A DNA stretch of 64,000 nucleotides from Diogma glabrata (lineage: Eukaryota; Arthropoda; Insecta; Diptera; Cylindrotomidae). The position numbers and the translations under genes were made by a program. Each line of letters starts with the position of its first letter. The first letter of the stretch is position 1. The notes under the pieces are model-generated. The model did no database searches and had not been told where the DNA came from. It worked only from the letters and a program-made list of their open reading frames with translations. Where the stretch lies: contig OY856186.1 in the NCBI GenBank assembly GCA_963693315.1, forward strand, positions 235,705,135 to 235,769,134. Direction: 5' to 3'. This document shows, one piece after another, positions 1-11,751 of the stretch.

Positions 1-80
1 AGTAATATCTCACTGCTATTGCCAGTGGTATGTGATATCTCACGTTAACTCGTATGTCAATAGCAGGGACTGGAGTACGC
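1..80 (+). repeat. Dispersed repeat, inverted partner at 50998-51080
   Basis: The first 80 bases are an imperfect reverse complement of 50998-51080; the shared core includes the words GTTAACTCGTAT and AGCAGGGACTGGAGTA. The element is cut by the left window edge, so its type and ends are unknown. It may be one end of a dispersed family rather than a true pair spanning 51 kb. Confidence 0.6.
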
Positions 81-397
81 GGGGTTGTCACACCCGTAGA
101 TCAAAAATAAAAAAATATTCAAAACTATAAAAACTGATCCCTCCATGCGGGAAGGCTGGATCCCTCCATTGTAAAATAAATTAAATTAAATGAAATAAAT
201 AATTCTAAATTAAATAAAAGTGTGTAAAGTGCGTGAAGTGTGTAAGAACTAGTTTATTATTATCAAAGCACATGTCGCAAATTTCATTTTTTTACCCATA
301 CAACAAAAATAGTAAAAACAGCTGATTTCTTGTTCGATTGGTCGCCGAAATCTAGATCTTTTTCGATCAAATCTGATTAACCAATCGAAAACCACAT
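81..397. other. Unassigned AT-rich sequence
   Basis: No gene seen. It holds a short duplicated 'atccctccat' word (about 137-170) and an imperfect hairpin near 338-385 (GATTGGT ... ACCAATC). No coding signal. Confidence 0.4.
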
Positions 398-466
398 AAA
401 TTGAAATTGTTTAGTCGATTTGCAGATTCAATTTCAATTTCAATTGCATCGAGAAATGGGCCACAG
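398..466. mobile_element. Right end of a GGCYGTGG-family MITE
   Basis: Positions 398-466 match the flanks and right end of the MITE at 46106-47366: the same AGTCGATTTGCAGATTC word, then repeated CAATTT units, and the terminal inverted repeat ending GAGAAATGGGCCACAGCC. Here no insertion splits the CAATTT run, so this copy is an empty site for the element nested at 46327-47325. Its left end was not located. Confidence 0.6.
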
Positions 467-1690
467 CCAATAAATTAATTGCGTGTTTTCACACTTATGT
501 ATACATGAGCAATTTTTCTTAACATTTTGATTCTCAGGATGGTAATTTGTAAAAATATTTGTCATCCTTTCTGCCAATATTCTGTACTTTATTTCACTGG
601 ATTCCTTTGCCTGAACACACTGCTTCATATAATAATAACCATGTTGTAGCGACATTTTCAATAGCTGAGAATCCAAACAATTTCGTATCAATGGTACAAA
701 TTGCTGCAATCTCTAAATCTGTAATAATTATTCTAGGATTTGCATTGGGTATTAATTCTAAAACTGCCATCAACATTTTACAGTAAGTATCATGTCTTAT
801 TTGGTAATAATGCTAATATACATGGTAATGCAATGCACCATATTATCAAAAAAATAAAAAATATTTCTGGAACCACTTTAAATGTTCCATCTGCAAGCCA
901 ACAATCATTAGTTACGAGCAAAACTGTATGAGCAAAACGAATTATTCTAGTATGATTATCAATTCCTGAATCATATACCATCCCGAGCAGAAATTTGTCA
1001 GGGCTCAAGTAAGGCCCTGATCAGGTTTGCCCTAAGCCGGATCAGGCATTGGTAGGGCTGCCTGATTGGGCCCTGATCATGAGTGTAACGCTTTTGCGCT
1101 ATCAGGTCCTGATTGGGATTACCGGATCAGACCCTGATTAGGATAATCGGATCAGGCCCTGATTGGGATATCCTGACCAGACCCTGATATATATTTATAT
1201 ATTATATACATAAATTAATCAAATTAAAATAAAAAAAATGCAAGGGAAAAAATTAAAATATACATACCACCTTAATAACTATTATTATAGTCTTTTAGCC
1301 GAGAAGCTATAACTAAAATATACATGAAACGATTTTAACTATATATTTCTAAAATGGATAATACTCTAGTGAATTTTAACCAATTGAAATTTCAGCTAGG
1401 GGTCAAATACGAAAAACCTGATCAGGGCCGGATATATTCAAATCAGGTTAACCCTAAAAGGGTATTCTAAATCAGGCCCATATCAGATTGCCCTAATAGG
1501 GATTGCCCTTGTAGGACTGGCCAGGCCCTGATCACGCCCTGACTGTATTCAGGTTTTCCCTAACTAATTTCTGCTCGGGATATTATATTTTTCAAATATT
1601 AAAATATGAATGTCTCTCGGATTGGCTAGAACTCCCATTTGTTTTACTCTTGGTGTACTGTTTTCCAGAGTTTTTACTTAATGTTGAGTT
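467..1690 (-). pseudogene. MULE-type transposase relic, split by a MITE
   Basis: Minus-strand fragments in three frames read in order as a Mutator-like (MULE) DDE transposase. About 790-980 encodes WLADGTFKVVPEIFF followed by ALLPNKT, the block around the first catalytic Asp. About 594-776 encodes PRIIITDLEIAAI, the TDxE block around the second Asp. About 480-709 continues with a helical stretch ending near NIFTNYHP. Upstream coding (about 1580-1690) is separated by the MITE at 982-1579, with reading resuming at ANPRDIHI. FLYWCH-associated MULE proteins of insects have this order of blocks. At least two frameshifts plus the MITE make it non-functional. The downstream end abuts the MITE end at 466. 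The family call is confident; exact ends are not. Confidence 0.72.
982..1579. mobile_element. CCCGAGC-family MITE, copy 1
   Basis: 598-bp element with terminal inverted repeats beginning CCCGAGCAGAAATT, flanked by AT on both sides (2-bp target duplication). Subterminal regions carry many permutations of CCTGATCAGGG and GGGATTACCGGATCAG. No ORF. Two more copies, in the opposite orientation, lie at 30336-30950 and 31931-41326 (interrupted). This copy is inserted into the MULE relic. Confidence 0.85.
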
Positions 1691-1826
1691 GATAGGGCTA
1701 TAACGTATCACTAAGTCAAATACGATATCAAATGACAGATTGGTAGCTTAGTTAGAGCACTTCAAAACATTTTATTTTATATACGGACATTGTGTTTTTT
1801 TACAATAAAATTTTCTACGTGATATT

Positions 1827-2030
1827 TTGTGGGTGTGATTTTAGGATGTGATATTTTTTCGTGTGTGATTTTAGGATGTGATATTTTTTCGCGTGTGATT
1901 TTATGATGTGATATTTTCGAAATGTGTTATTTTCATGATGTGATATTTTCGTGGAGTATGATTTTTTCGCTGTGATATTTTCGACGTGATATTCTTTCGT
2001 GTGTGATTTCTTCGTGTGATATTTTATCTT
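1827..2030. repeat. Minisatellite, GTGATATTTT/GTGTGATTTT units
   Basis: Irregular tandem array of roughly 30-bp units containing GTGTGATTTTAGGATGTGAT and TTTTTTCG, degenerating to the right. No coding signal. Confidence 0.7.
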
Positions 2031-2472
2031 AGAACCCTTTCAGCCAAAAAAAGTGATGTACATTAAAAAAATTGATGTAAATCAATTGGTCGTGTTCTTT
2101 CAGACAAAATTTTTGATGTTTTTTTTATGTACATCAATTTTATGAAATTGAGATTTTTGATAAATTCGTCTTCCAGCAAAAACTAATACAAACACACACG
2201 TATAAAAACAATAACAAGCTGGATGCCATTTTTTGAATTTAATATTTGTGAATAGTTTTTTGTGATTATTAGGTGAATTTTATAAAATTAAATATAAATT
2301 CTGTGTAAAGTGTATAAATATTTCGTGTTTACATAATTATTTTAATGTAAATTTAAATCGAAAATGTTCTGTTTTGTTACTAATACAACAATAATTAAAA
2401 TCATTCAGTTTGTCTGTTCTTTCAGCCAAGTTAAAAATTGATGTACATCAAAAACCTGAAAGAGCTCCACAT
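2031..2472. mobile_element. Possible MITE with CTTTCAG-containing ends
   Basis: The left side has CCCTTTCAGCC followed by GATGTACATTAAAA. The right side has GATGTACATCAAAAACCTGAAAGAG, an imperfect inverted counterpart. TTCTTTCAG also occurs twice internally. No target duplication could be fixed, so this is a tentative call. Confidence 0.35.
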
Positions 2473-2839
2473 AAGATTTAACCTCAAGTAACATTTTTTG
2501 TGTCATTTTTGATCAATGTGGATGCGATTGAAATTTAACTATTTACGTTTGCTATTAAACATTTATTTTGTTATGCGTCTATATTAAACTGACCAGAGTC
2601 TAATCACTAAAATGTGGGACAAATTGCAAACATTTCTAAAATACTAACCAATTAGAAATTTCTATTGCAAGATCGTGGGACGGTCAAATTATGCCGATTA
2701 TATGATGAGGAGCCAACAAAAATTAAAAAATAACAAAACATATATGATGTTTCACAACATAAATGTTTATAACTTTTATTAAGTTTTATGCTTATAGACC
2801 AGTGCCAAACCGTAATAAATATCGAAATAGACGAAAAAT
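2473..2839. other. Unassigned AT-rich sequence
   Basis: No ORF, repeat partner or terminal repeat recognised in this stretch. Confidence 0.4.
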
Positions 2840-3497
2840 TCTTAGCAGTATACGAATGGTCGGAAAATGTAGTTAATGGTCTAAGTAATTAAGGAAAAAT
2901 GGACCGAACTGAGTAAAAGTCCCGGAAAGGGGTGGGGGGTTGTAGTATATACGTATTAGTATATTTAGTATATACGTAGTATATACGTAGTATTTTTACG
3001 ATTTGCGACTAAACTATGCATCCTATTGAAAAATATTAAATGTAAAAGTTGTAGATAATAAAAAAATCTAAAAATTTTTACTAGACATTATTGACCATTA
3101 CCACAAAATTATCGAGAAAAGTACTAAAACCCGTTTTTTTGTTTTTAATTTATAACTATCGCAAAAGTTTTTATATTTTCATGAAAATCGGTGAAAATGT
3201 TCGTTTTTCTGTTTCAAACAGTCCCAAATTTTTTCAAATCGAAATATTTAATTTTCGATGTTTTATGAAGAAAATAAAAAAAAAACCTAATTTTCAATCG
3301 AAAAATTTGGTTAGGAAATTTTTGATTTTTGAACTTTATCAGTGCTCATTTTTTTCGTTGAAATCCCAACTTTAATATAAAATTAAAATATAATATTGTT
3401 TAGGTACAAAAATTTCGTTAAAAAAGCGTAAAACCGAAAAAACTACTTTCAAATCATGAATTTCTTTTTCTTTGTTGTAAATAAACGTTTGCATTCA
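2840..3497 (+). repeat. Repeat R, uninterrupted copy
   Basis: About 658 bp that recurs in inverse orientation at 29838-41410. This copy lacks two insertions present in the other: GTCTAAGT at 2879-2886 is the single, empty version of the hAT target, and the TA at 3015-3016 is the empty version of the MITE target. It contains a TATACGTAGTATA-rich stretch (2945-2995). A 94-codon open frame inside is AT-driven and not supported as a gene. Confidence 0.85.
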
Positions 3498-3774
3498 TAA
3501 AAAAGTCCAAGCGGCACGTATATCCGCTAGAAATAGGTAGATTTCGGGACCAGACAGCTTTGGGTACAAATAGAATTGGATATGTCAGATTAGTTTAAAT
3601 AAAAAATTTAACTAGAAACAGAAAATCCAAAAAATTTATCAAACAACCAAACATAAACAGAAACTACTTTGTCAATGCAATTTCGAATAGTTTTGTTTAA
3701 TTTGGTTAAAACTCCTTAATATTAAATTAAATCCTTTGGTGGATTAACGTTCTAACTACATCACAACTGCCATA
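3498..3774. other. Unassigned sequence between R and the gypsy element
   Basis: AT-rich, no gene. A short word TAGGTAGATTTC (about 3534) resembles words near 10318 and 22595, possibly the end of an old dispersed element. Confidence 0.3.
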
Positions 3775-3778
3775 CCAT

Positions 3779-4546
3779 TTTGGTAGCAAGAGGTATCCAG
3801 TTGATGAGTTGATGCGTCGGATAAATTTATATCAAATAGATATCTTTATGACAAATAGATATCTTCTGATGTGGTAGAGATATATAACGAATTGCTTAAT
3901 TTTTCTTCTCGCTTGAATTGAATTCTCTCAAAATTGATTTGTTCAAGCAACAAATTTCTACAATGTCTCGAATCGTATCTGATTTTTTTGTTCATTAACT
4001 TCACTTAATAAATTTTAAAACTGCTTGACTGTTCGAGTTGCTATACTTTCTTTAACTCCCTTCAACGCTTCGAAATCATGTTTTTTTTAAATAGATATAA
4101 TTAAATATGATACACTATTTAAATTCGTTAAATATAGTTTAATATAATTAATGCACTAATTAATCTTCTGTTGGTAAATTATTTTTCAGGAAATCATCCA
4201 AATCAAAATAACGAAGAAATGAAAAATTTACCAATGTTCAAACTTATAATTTATTTAAATTGATTTTTTCTTAAGACACAATATCTTTTATTTTATATTC
4301 AGTAATGGTGTGTTAATATAAATATATATTAAAGATGGAGTAAAATTTGTAAATTAAAAGATTTTATATTAATTAACAATATTGTAGTTAATAAGGAAAA
4401 ACAAAAAACATTAATAATAATGAAAAAACGAGTGAATATATTTAAAATAAATTTTTTTGACAATCTGTTTTTCCAGGCAACTTTTCTTTTTTTAATCAAA
4501 AAGCAGGAGTTAAACTTTTCAAATAATTTTGGAAGCTATTGCCACA
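3779..4546 (-). repeat. gypsy-A 3' LTR
   Basis: 768 bp, minus strand, beginning TGTGGCAATAGC on the coding strand. It is near-identical to 9214-10076 except for an internal loss of about 93 bp after the shared block at 3779-3813, so the outer terminus is preserved and the loss is internal. Confidence 0.88.
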
Positions 4547-4562
4547 ACACTCCCCCCCTAGT
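4547..4562 (-). other. gypsy-A polypurine tract
   Basis: On the coding strand a purine-rich run TAGGGGGGAGTGT lies directly against the 3' LTR, in the expected place for plus-strand primer formation. Confidence 0.75.
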
Positions 4563-4589
4563 TCCATCGAAGATGGGACGATATAGAAT

Positions 4590-7500
4590 TTATTGTGCTA
4601 CAGCACGAAGGAAACGAGCAGGGGTACGAGTAGTTCTGCCTGCTCGTGTAATTGTGGATGCAGGGTGGAATAGTTGTGTTTGAGGAATAAGATTAAATCT
4701 GACCTTCTTAGTTGAAACATTCGCTTTAGCGTCGCGTTTCCTCGCATCTTCAGAGGTAGAAGGGAAAGACGAGGATGTGTCCCGAAGATTAGAATGGACT
4801 TTATCTGTAGAAGACGAAGTTTCGTCTGCGCGACTGAGATCAGTACTCGAAGTAGGTGAGTTTTGAGTTAAGTCATCTTCAGATTGTTCCCTAAAGCAAG
4901 GTTTTAATCTGTCGATGGAAACTCGAATGTGTTGACCTTTACGGTCAATAACGAAATTTTTATCATCGCGACTGATGACTTTGAAAGGACCTTCGTATGG
5001 AGGTTGAAGAGATTTACGTACTAAGTCAGTACGTAAAAAGACATGCGAACAAGACTGGAGATTTTTGGAGACGAAAACATTAGGAGAAGTGTGTCTTGAC
5101 GCAATAGATGGACGAAGGTGAGTAAAATGTTGTTTCAATTGTGAAACGAAATCAGATTGAGGAGTAGAAGTGGAGTTTTCGGTAAAGAATTCACCAGGAA
5201 GACGAATGTTAGTACCATAGACGAGCTCAGCCAATGAAGATTGGAAATCTTCACGGAAAGTGGTTCGTAAACCAAGTAGTATTGACGGTAATATACGCGT
5301 CCAATCCGTTCTGTCGTAGGCCATTATCGCAGATTTTAAAGTTCGGTGCCAACGTTCAATGAGGCCGTTACATTTTGGATTGTAACTTGTAGTTCGTTTG
5401 CGTTCGAAACCGATAGTTTTGACAACTCGTTAAAGAGATTGGATTCGAATTGGGAGCCCTGATCAGTGACGATTACTGAAGGTACTCCGAAACGAGAAAT
5501 CCAATTGTAGTAGAGAGCTGATGCTACCGTTTCAGCTGTGATATCCGAGATAGGAATGGCTTCAGGCCAGCGAGTATAGCGGTCAATAATAGTGACACAA
5601 TAGCGTTTGTCTCAGAGGTAGGAAGTGGACCAATAATGTCCATATGAATCTCGGAAAATCTTTGAGAAGTGGAAGGATAGTTACCTAAAGGAGATTGAGT
5701 ATGGCGAGAAACTTTTGCCTTTTGGCAAGCCAGGCAGTTCTGAGCCATTTGTCGTACATCCTTTTTAATGGATGGCCAAATGACTTTTTCAGTAAGGAGT
5801 TTGACAGAACTGTGGACTCCTAGGTGAGATAAATTATGGAGACTATTGAAAACAGATTGACGAAATTGCTTTGGAATAAAAGGTCGTGGATTACCAGAAG
5901 AGGTATCACATAAAATAGTTTTGGCATTAGAATTGCCAAACGATACTGGAAAGGATCGGAATTGAAGTGTGGGACTAGTGTCCACTAATTCCTTTAGTTC
6001 GTTATCGTTGAACTGAGCGTCAGCAATTTCATCGTAGTTAATGTTTTCTGGAATTGATATTTGCTCGACACGAGAAAGGAGAAAGTGTATCGGCAACTAC
6101 ATTATCAATTCCAGAAATGTGGCGAATATCAGTCGTGAATTGACTGATGAAATCTAAATGGCGGAATTGGCGAGGACTAGCTTTGGCGGGTTCTGCGACA
6201 AAGCGTAAATGAGTGGCTTATGATCGGTAAAGAGCGTGAAGGTTCTACCTTCAAGGAGATAACGAAAGTGTTTAATTGCAGAGTAAGCTGCAAGGAGTTC
6301 GCGATCATAAGCGCTGTATTTCTGTTGCGTTTCATCGAGTCGCACAGAGAAGAAACTAAGTGGTGTCCAACAGTCGTTAATTTTTTGTTGGACAACAGCG
6401 CCAATTGCCTTATCGGAAGCGTCGACCATTACGGCAAGTTGGGCAGAGTGTAAGGGGCGAGAAAGAATTGTTGCCTCACTGAGTTGCCGCTTGCATAAGT
6501 CGAAGGCTTGAATGGCGTCTTCGGACCATTGAATGACACGTTTGTCATTCTTTTTGGATCCTTTAAGGAAATCGTTGAGAATGGCTTGATTGCCACCAGC
6601 ATGAGGAATGAATCGTCGGTAGAAGTTAATCATTCCGAGAAAACGGCGGAGTTGCATAACTGTTTCGGGACGTTCGAAACGATTGATAGCATCGACACGT
6701 TCAGCAGTAGGTTTGATTTCAGATGAATCAATAGAATGTCCGAGAAAGTCAACGTTGGTTTTAGCAAAGTTGCATTTATCAACGTTGATAATGAGACCAG
6801 CGTCGGAAAGACGCTCAAAAACAGTCCTAAGATGTTTGAGGTGTTCCTCAAAGGTTTCAGAGCAATAAGGAGGTCATCTATGTAGATGAAACAGAAATTT
6901 AGGTCTCGGAGAAGAGAATGCATAAATCGTTGGAAGGATTGCGCAGAGTTTCGCAATCCGAAGTCATTCGAACGAATTCGAAGAGTCCGAACGGAGTGAA
7001 ATTGCAGTTTTTGCAATATCGCGCTCATCAATAGGAATTTGATGATATGCGCGGACAAGATCGATAGTGGAGAAAATTTGCATCCATGAAGTTGATGCGA
7101 AAAATCCTGAATATGTGAAATAGGATAATTATCAGGAATAGTGACATTGTTAAGAGAGCGGTAGTCACCGCAAGGTCTCCACTCGCCGTTCTTCTTTTTG
7201 GCGAGGTGGAGAGGAGAGGACCAAGGGCTTTTTGACGGTCGGCAAATGCCTTGCGACAACATAATGTCGAATTCCGTCTTTGCGATGGCCAATTTGTCAG
7301 GAGCTAATCGTCGGTACTTACAAGCGACGGGAGGACCGTGAGTCTCAATGACATGAGTCACGTTATGTTTGACCGGCTTAGCTAGGTCATGGAAGAAGTG
7401 ATACCCTTAAAATCATTAAGGATATTTCGAATATGAATATCAACCGTATCATTGTTGATGGTTGTTAACGAGAGCGTTGGAGAAGTGGAGATTTTGGCGA

Positions 7501-7819
7501 GAGTGAACAAGGATGTTAGTGGATCGACGAGGCGTCGATTTTTAATATCCACTAGGAGACCATACTTGTTCAAGAAATCAGCTCCAAGAATAGGGATGGT
7601 AACATTAGCGATAACAAAGGTCTGACAGAACACACGTCTGAGACCAATGTTTAGAGTAAGAGTTTTGTTACCATATGTACTAACAGGAGTGGCGTTAGCA
7701 GCGTAGCGAGTGAAAGCTGATTTCTTCGAGAGTTTTTCCTCTGTTGTTGCGGGGAGAACTGACACTTCAGCACCTGTGTCAACCAAGAATTGTCGACGGG
7801 AGTTGATATCGAATATCAA
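4590..7819 (-). pseudogene. gypsy-A pol relic (PR-RT-RNase H-IN)
   Basis: Minus-strand fragments read in order as a Ty3/gypsy Pol. 7819-7382 is an aspartic protease with FLVDTGAEVSVLP and ILGADFL. 7361-6630 is RT, with KKNGEWRPCGDYRSLN and the YIDDLL catalytic motif. 6657-6154 is the RT connection and RNase H, with VMVDASDKAIGAV and FTDHKPL. 6096-5524 is integrase, with a zinc-binding H-H-C-C region ending CLACQKAK and the first catalytic Asp in HMDIIGPLP. 5324-4590 is the integrase C-terminus. Frames change between fragments at about 7370, 6640 and 5330-5520, and other small breaks are likely, so no complete polyprotein can be made. Confidence 0.88.
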
Positions 7820-7855
7820 GAGACGTAGTTTGGAGAAGCTATCATCACACCGCGC

Positions 7856-8950
7856 TCATGTGATGAGCTTAGAAGTTTTTTGGAGTTGAAAATTTTTGGC
7901 AATATATTTGCAATCGGGGTCACATTTGCGTGCGTTATCCCCGTAAGTGTGATGGTAATAACATATACCATCGAACATTTGAGTGCGCGACTTGGAACGA
8001 GGTCGCGCGGAAGATTGATTAGGGCAATTGGAGCGATTATGCCGAAAATTGTTGTAGTCGTTTCGATCCTTGGATCTACTACGATTACGAGGGAAGGGTC
8101 GAGAAGAAGATTTGTGCTGCAAGGCATTCAGCAGCTGTGCGTGTTGGGTCTGCAATTCTTGATACCGCAGAGCCAGACCTTGTCCTCACTGGAGGAAGAA
8201 GAAGGAGCGGCAGGAGAATCTACCGCACTTAGATTAGGACCAACTAATGTAGCAAAAATTCTGTCGGCTATCTCAGCAGTCTTTGGCAAGTCAGCCTTGA
8301 CTACCGCGATAGCGGTACGCACAGCCTGTGAAAGTTTATCTTCCCAAATAATTTTTAACATCTTTTCTGAAACGAGACCTTGGGATTAAATTGTGAGGGC
8401 TTTTTATCCCCAAGTTCCATACCGCTTAGCACGTTGCGCAAGCGATCAGAAGGGCTGCTTGATAAGCGGTCTAAAAGAGCCTCTTTTAGCTTATCATAAG
8501 GATTAACCGTGTCTGGTTGAGAAATAATGTCTCTTACCAGCGTAGCAAGACACGGCGTTAAGACACCAAGTACATAACCGTACTTGGCTTGCTGGGACTT
8601 AATGTTGCCCAGAGAGAATTGGCCCTCAAGCATGATAAACCAAAAATCTGGTTTATCAGACCAAATGGGAGGGACTTTTGGGGTAATGGCGTTAATTTGG
8701 GGAGTGGATGTTGGAGAAAGTTTTTAACCGAACTTGCAGGTGGCGGTTTTGGAGAGGAAGGTGTAGATGAGGAGGCAGATGTTTGATGGAGTTGCATTCT
8801 GGCAAATGCAGCTTCCATTCGTTCATCTAATATCTTGTCAAGCTGCTCTTGTGTTACCGTGAAGGTCTGAGCAGCTTGTTCCTGATCAAGTTCAATTAAA
8901 TTGGGTGGGTCGCTCGCAGAAATTACTGAAGTGGGCAAGGAGGACGGCAA
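7856..8950 (-). pseudogene. gypsy-A gag relic
   Basis: Four overlapping minus-strand fragments (8950-8558, 8633-8355, 8361-8128, 8155-7856) in three frames. The 8950 fragment begins MPSSLPTSVISASD and has an acidic, Gln-rich region. The 8633 fragment has the capsid-like stretch LEGQFSLGNIKSQQAKYGY found in many arthropod gypsy Gags. The 8155 fragment is Arg/Ser-rich, with Cys/His residues in CYYHHTYGDNARKCDPDC, a degenerate zinc-knuckle-like end. It leads into protease at 7819. Frameshifts make it non-functional. Confidence 0.72.
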
Positions 8951-9193
8951 CGAGGTAGAAGAATGTTGCAGCCAATAAAAATTCTAAGGTGTGTTTGTTC
9001 ACGATAACCAAGCCGCAGATTGCAACCGATAAAGTAACAACAAAAAAAAATTTCTTTAACAAAACAAATCGGGAGTGAAGATAAGAAAAATATTTATAAT
9101 ATAATTCCAAAAAAAAATGTTTGCATCAATAAAACAAAATTTATTTAATCAACTCCTGATTTTTAAATATAAAAAGAAAAATTACCTGGAACG

Positions 9194-9211
9194 ATCACGT
9201 CGGGGTCACCA
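9194..9211 (-). other. gypsy-A primer-binding site
   Basis: On the coding strand TGGTGACCCCGACGTGAT begins two bases after the 5' LTR. The TGG start and position are typical of a tRNA primer-binding site. The primer tRNA is not identified. Confidence 0.7.
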
Positions 9212-9213
9212 AT

Positions 9214-10076
9214 TTTGGTAGCAAGAGGTATCCAGTTGATGAGTTGATTAGTTGAATTTTGGTAGCTTAGTTGATTGTAGTGATGATCCAGGTAGTGGCG
9301 TTGTACGATGATGAGATTTGTTTTCCTCTAGAGGAAAAGCTGCGTCGGATAAATTTATATCAAATAGATATCTTTATGACAAATAGATATCTTCTGATGT
9401 GGTAGAGATATATAACGAATTGCTTAATTTTTCTTCTCGCTTGAATTGAATTCTCTCAAAATTGATTTGTTCAAGCAACAAATTTCTACAATGTCTCGAA
9501 TCGTATCTGATTTTTTTGTTCATTAACTTCACTTAATAAATTTTAAAACTGCTTGACTGTTCGAGTTGCTATACTTTCTTTAACTCCCTTCAACGCTTCG
9601 AAATCATGTTTTTTTAAATAGATATAATTAAATATGATACACTATTTAAATTCGTTAAATATAGTTTAATATAATTAATGCACTAATTATTAATACTTCT
9701 GTTGGTAAATTATTTTTCAGGAAATCATCCAAATCAAAATAACGAAGAAATGAAAAATTTACCAATGTTCAAACTTATAATTTATTTAAATTGATTTTTT
9801 CTTAAGACACAATATCTTTTATTTTATATTCAGTAATGGTTTGTTAATATAAATATATATTAAAGATGGAGTAAAATTTGTAAATTAAAAGATTTTATAT
9901 TAATTAACAATATTGTAGTTAATAAGGAAAAACAAAAAACATTAATAATAATGAAAAAACAAGTGAATATATTTAAAATAAATTTTTTGACAATCTGTTT
10001 TTCCAGGCAACTTTTCTTTTTTTAATCAAAAAGCAGGAGTTAAACTTTTCAAATAATTTTGGAAGCTATTGCCACA
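9214..10076 (-). repeat. gypsy-A 5' LTR
   Basis: 863-bp full-length LTR, the same sequence as 3779-4546 plus about 93 bp absent there. It is followed by the target duplication CCAT at 10077. Confidence 0.88.
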
Positions 10077-10080
10077 CCAT

Positions 10081-11019
10081 AATTTATAATCAACAACAAC
10101 ATCAAACAACTTTTACACCTCAAATATAATACAAGTATCTATCAATTGTAAATATGTAATCAATATACATATATTTATTTCAACTAAACCACTTCCAAAT
10201 ATTCCAAAGAAACTATTCCCTAATTCAAAACAATAATAAATCTTCAAAACAACAACAACAAACATTCAAACAAATTTTTTAACATTTTGCGAAAAAAAAA
10301 ATAAAAACAAAAAAAATTATATGAAATCTACCTAAAACAAAAGAAATTTTATTTAATTGGGATATTTTTGGGATTTGTTTGTAATTATATAGCGTTTTAG
10401 GGGCTTGCATTGAGTTAGTATAATGTTAAATGCATTGGAACTTCTAGGGTTAGAAAGCTGAAAATTTCTTATGTTATAGTTGAAAAGTTGAATTAAAAGC
10501 TAGTATTAGTTTAATCAAAATAGACTCGAAAATGATGAAAGCAAGGCCGTTTGCGTTTGTTTTCGTTTTAATAGCCACAGTCTCTCAACCTCTGAACTTA
10601 AACAATTTATTTTTTAAGTTTTGGATAGATATAAGTTGGCACGTTTCTGAAAGTTTTCATTTTGAGCTTGGTCATTTTCATCTAGATCAAGGACAACAAA
10701 GTTTAGTAAATTTTTAAAACAGCTGATTTTTCAGGAACCCTAAATGCCAAGGTTGTCATCTCACAAAAAATGATAAAAAAAGGTTCAAATATTCAATATT
10801 TATCAATTTTATTCAAACTTTATGTTTCAAACGGAAGTTATAACGCCTTAGATTATTCGAATTTTAAGACTCTAGCCGCTTAAACGGTACCCCGATATGG
10901 CCAGTTCGCAAACTTGTCCAAGAAATTGCTTGCCGCAACATACACAGAAAATATTTTTGGTGTAGGTCGAAAATTGCGACCGTGAGAGTGCCGGATAATT
11001 CCGTTATACCTCATATCGT
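10081..11019. other. Unassigned AT-rich sequence
   Basis: No recognisable gene, repeat pair or terminal repeat. A 61-codon open frame at 10532-10717 has no recognisable features. The last 100 bases are less AT-rich and lead into the (TA)n tract. Confidence 0.4.

Positions 11020-11726
<707 letters not shown>

Positions 11727-11751
<25 letters not shown>

Larger units (their letters stand above)
3775..10080 (-). mobile_element. Ty3/gypsy LTR retrotransposon, degenerate (gypsy-A)
   Basis: 6.3-kb element on the minus strand. Two direct LTRs (3779-4546 and 9214-10076) enclose a primer-binding-site-like sequence, gag and pol remnants, and a polypurine tract. The 4-bp target duplication CCAT is at 3775-3778 and 10077-10080. 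Order on the minus strand is LTR, PBS, gag, protease, RT, RNase H, integrase, polypurine tract, LTR. Gag and pol are broken into several frames, so the copy cannot make its own proteins. No env is visible. Confidence 0.9.

Noticed and set aside
1738..1765. tRNA-like word TTGGTAGCTTAGTTAGAGCAC resembling a box A
   Set aside because: No box B, acceptor stem or cloverleaf follows; at most a fossil SINE head.
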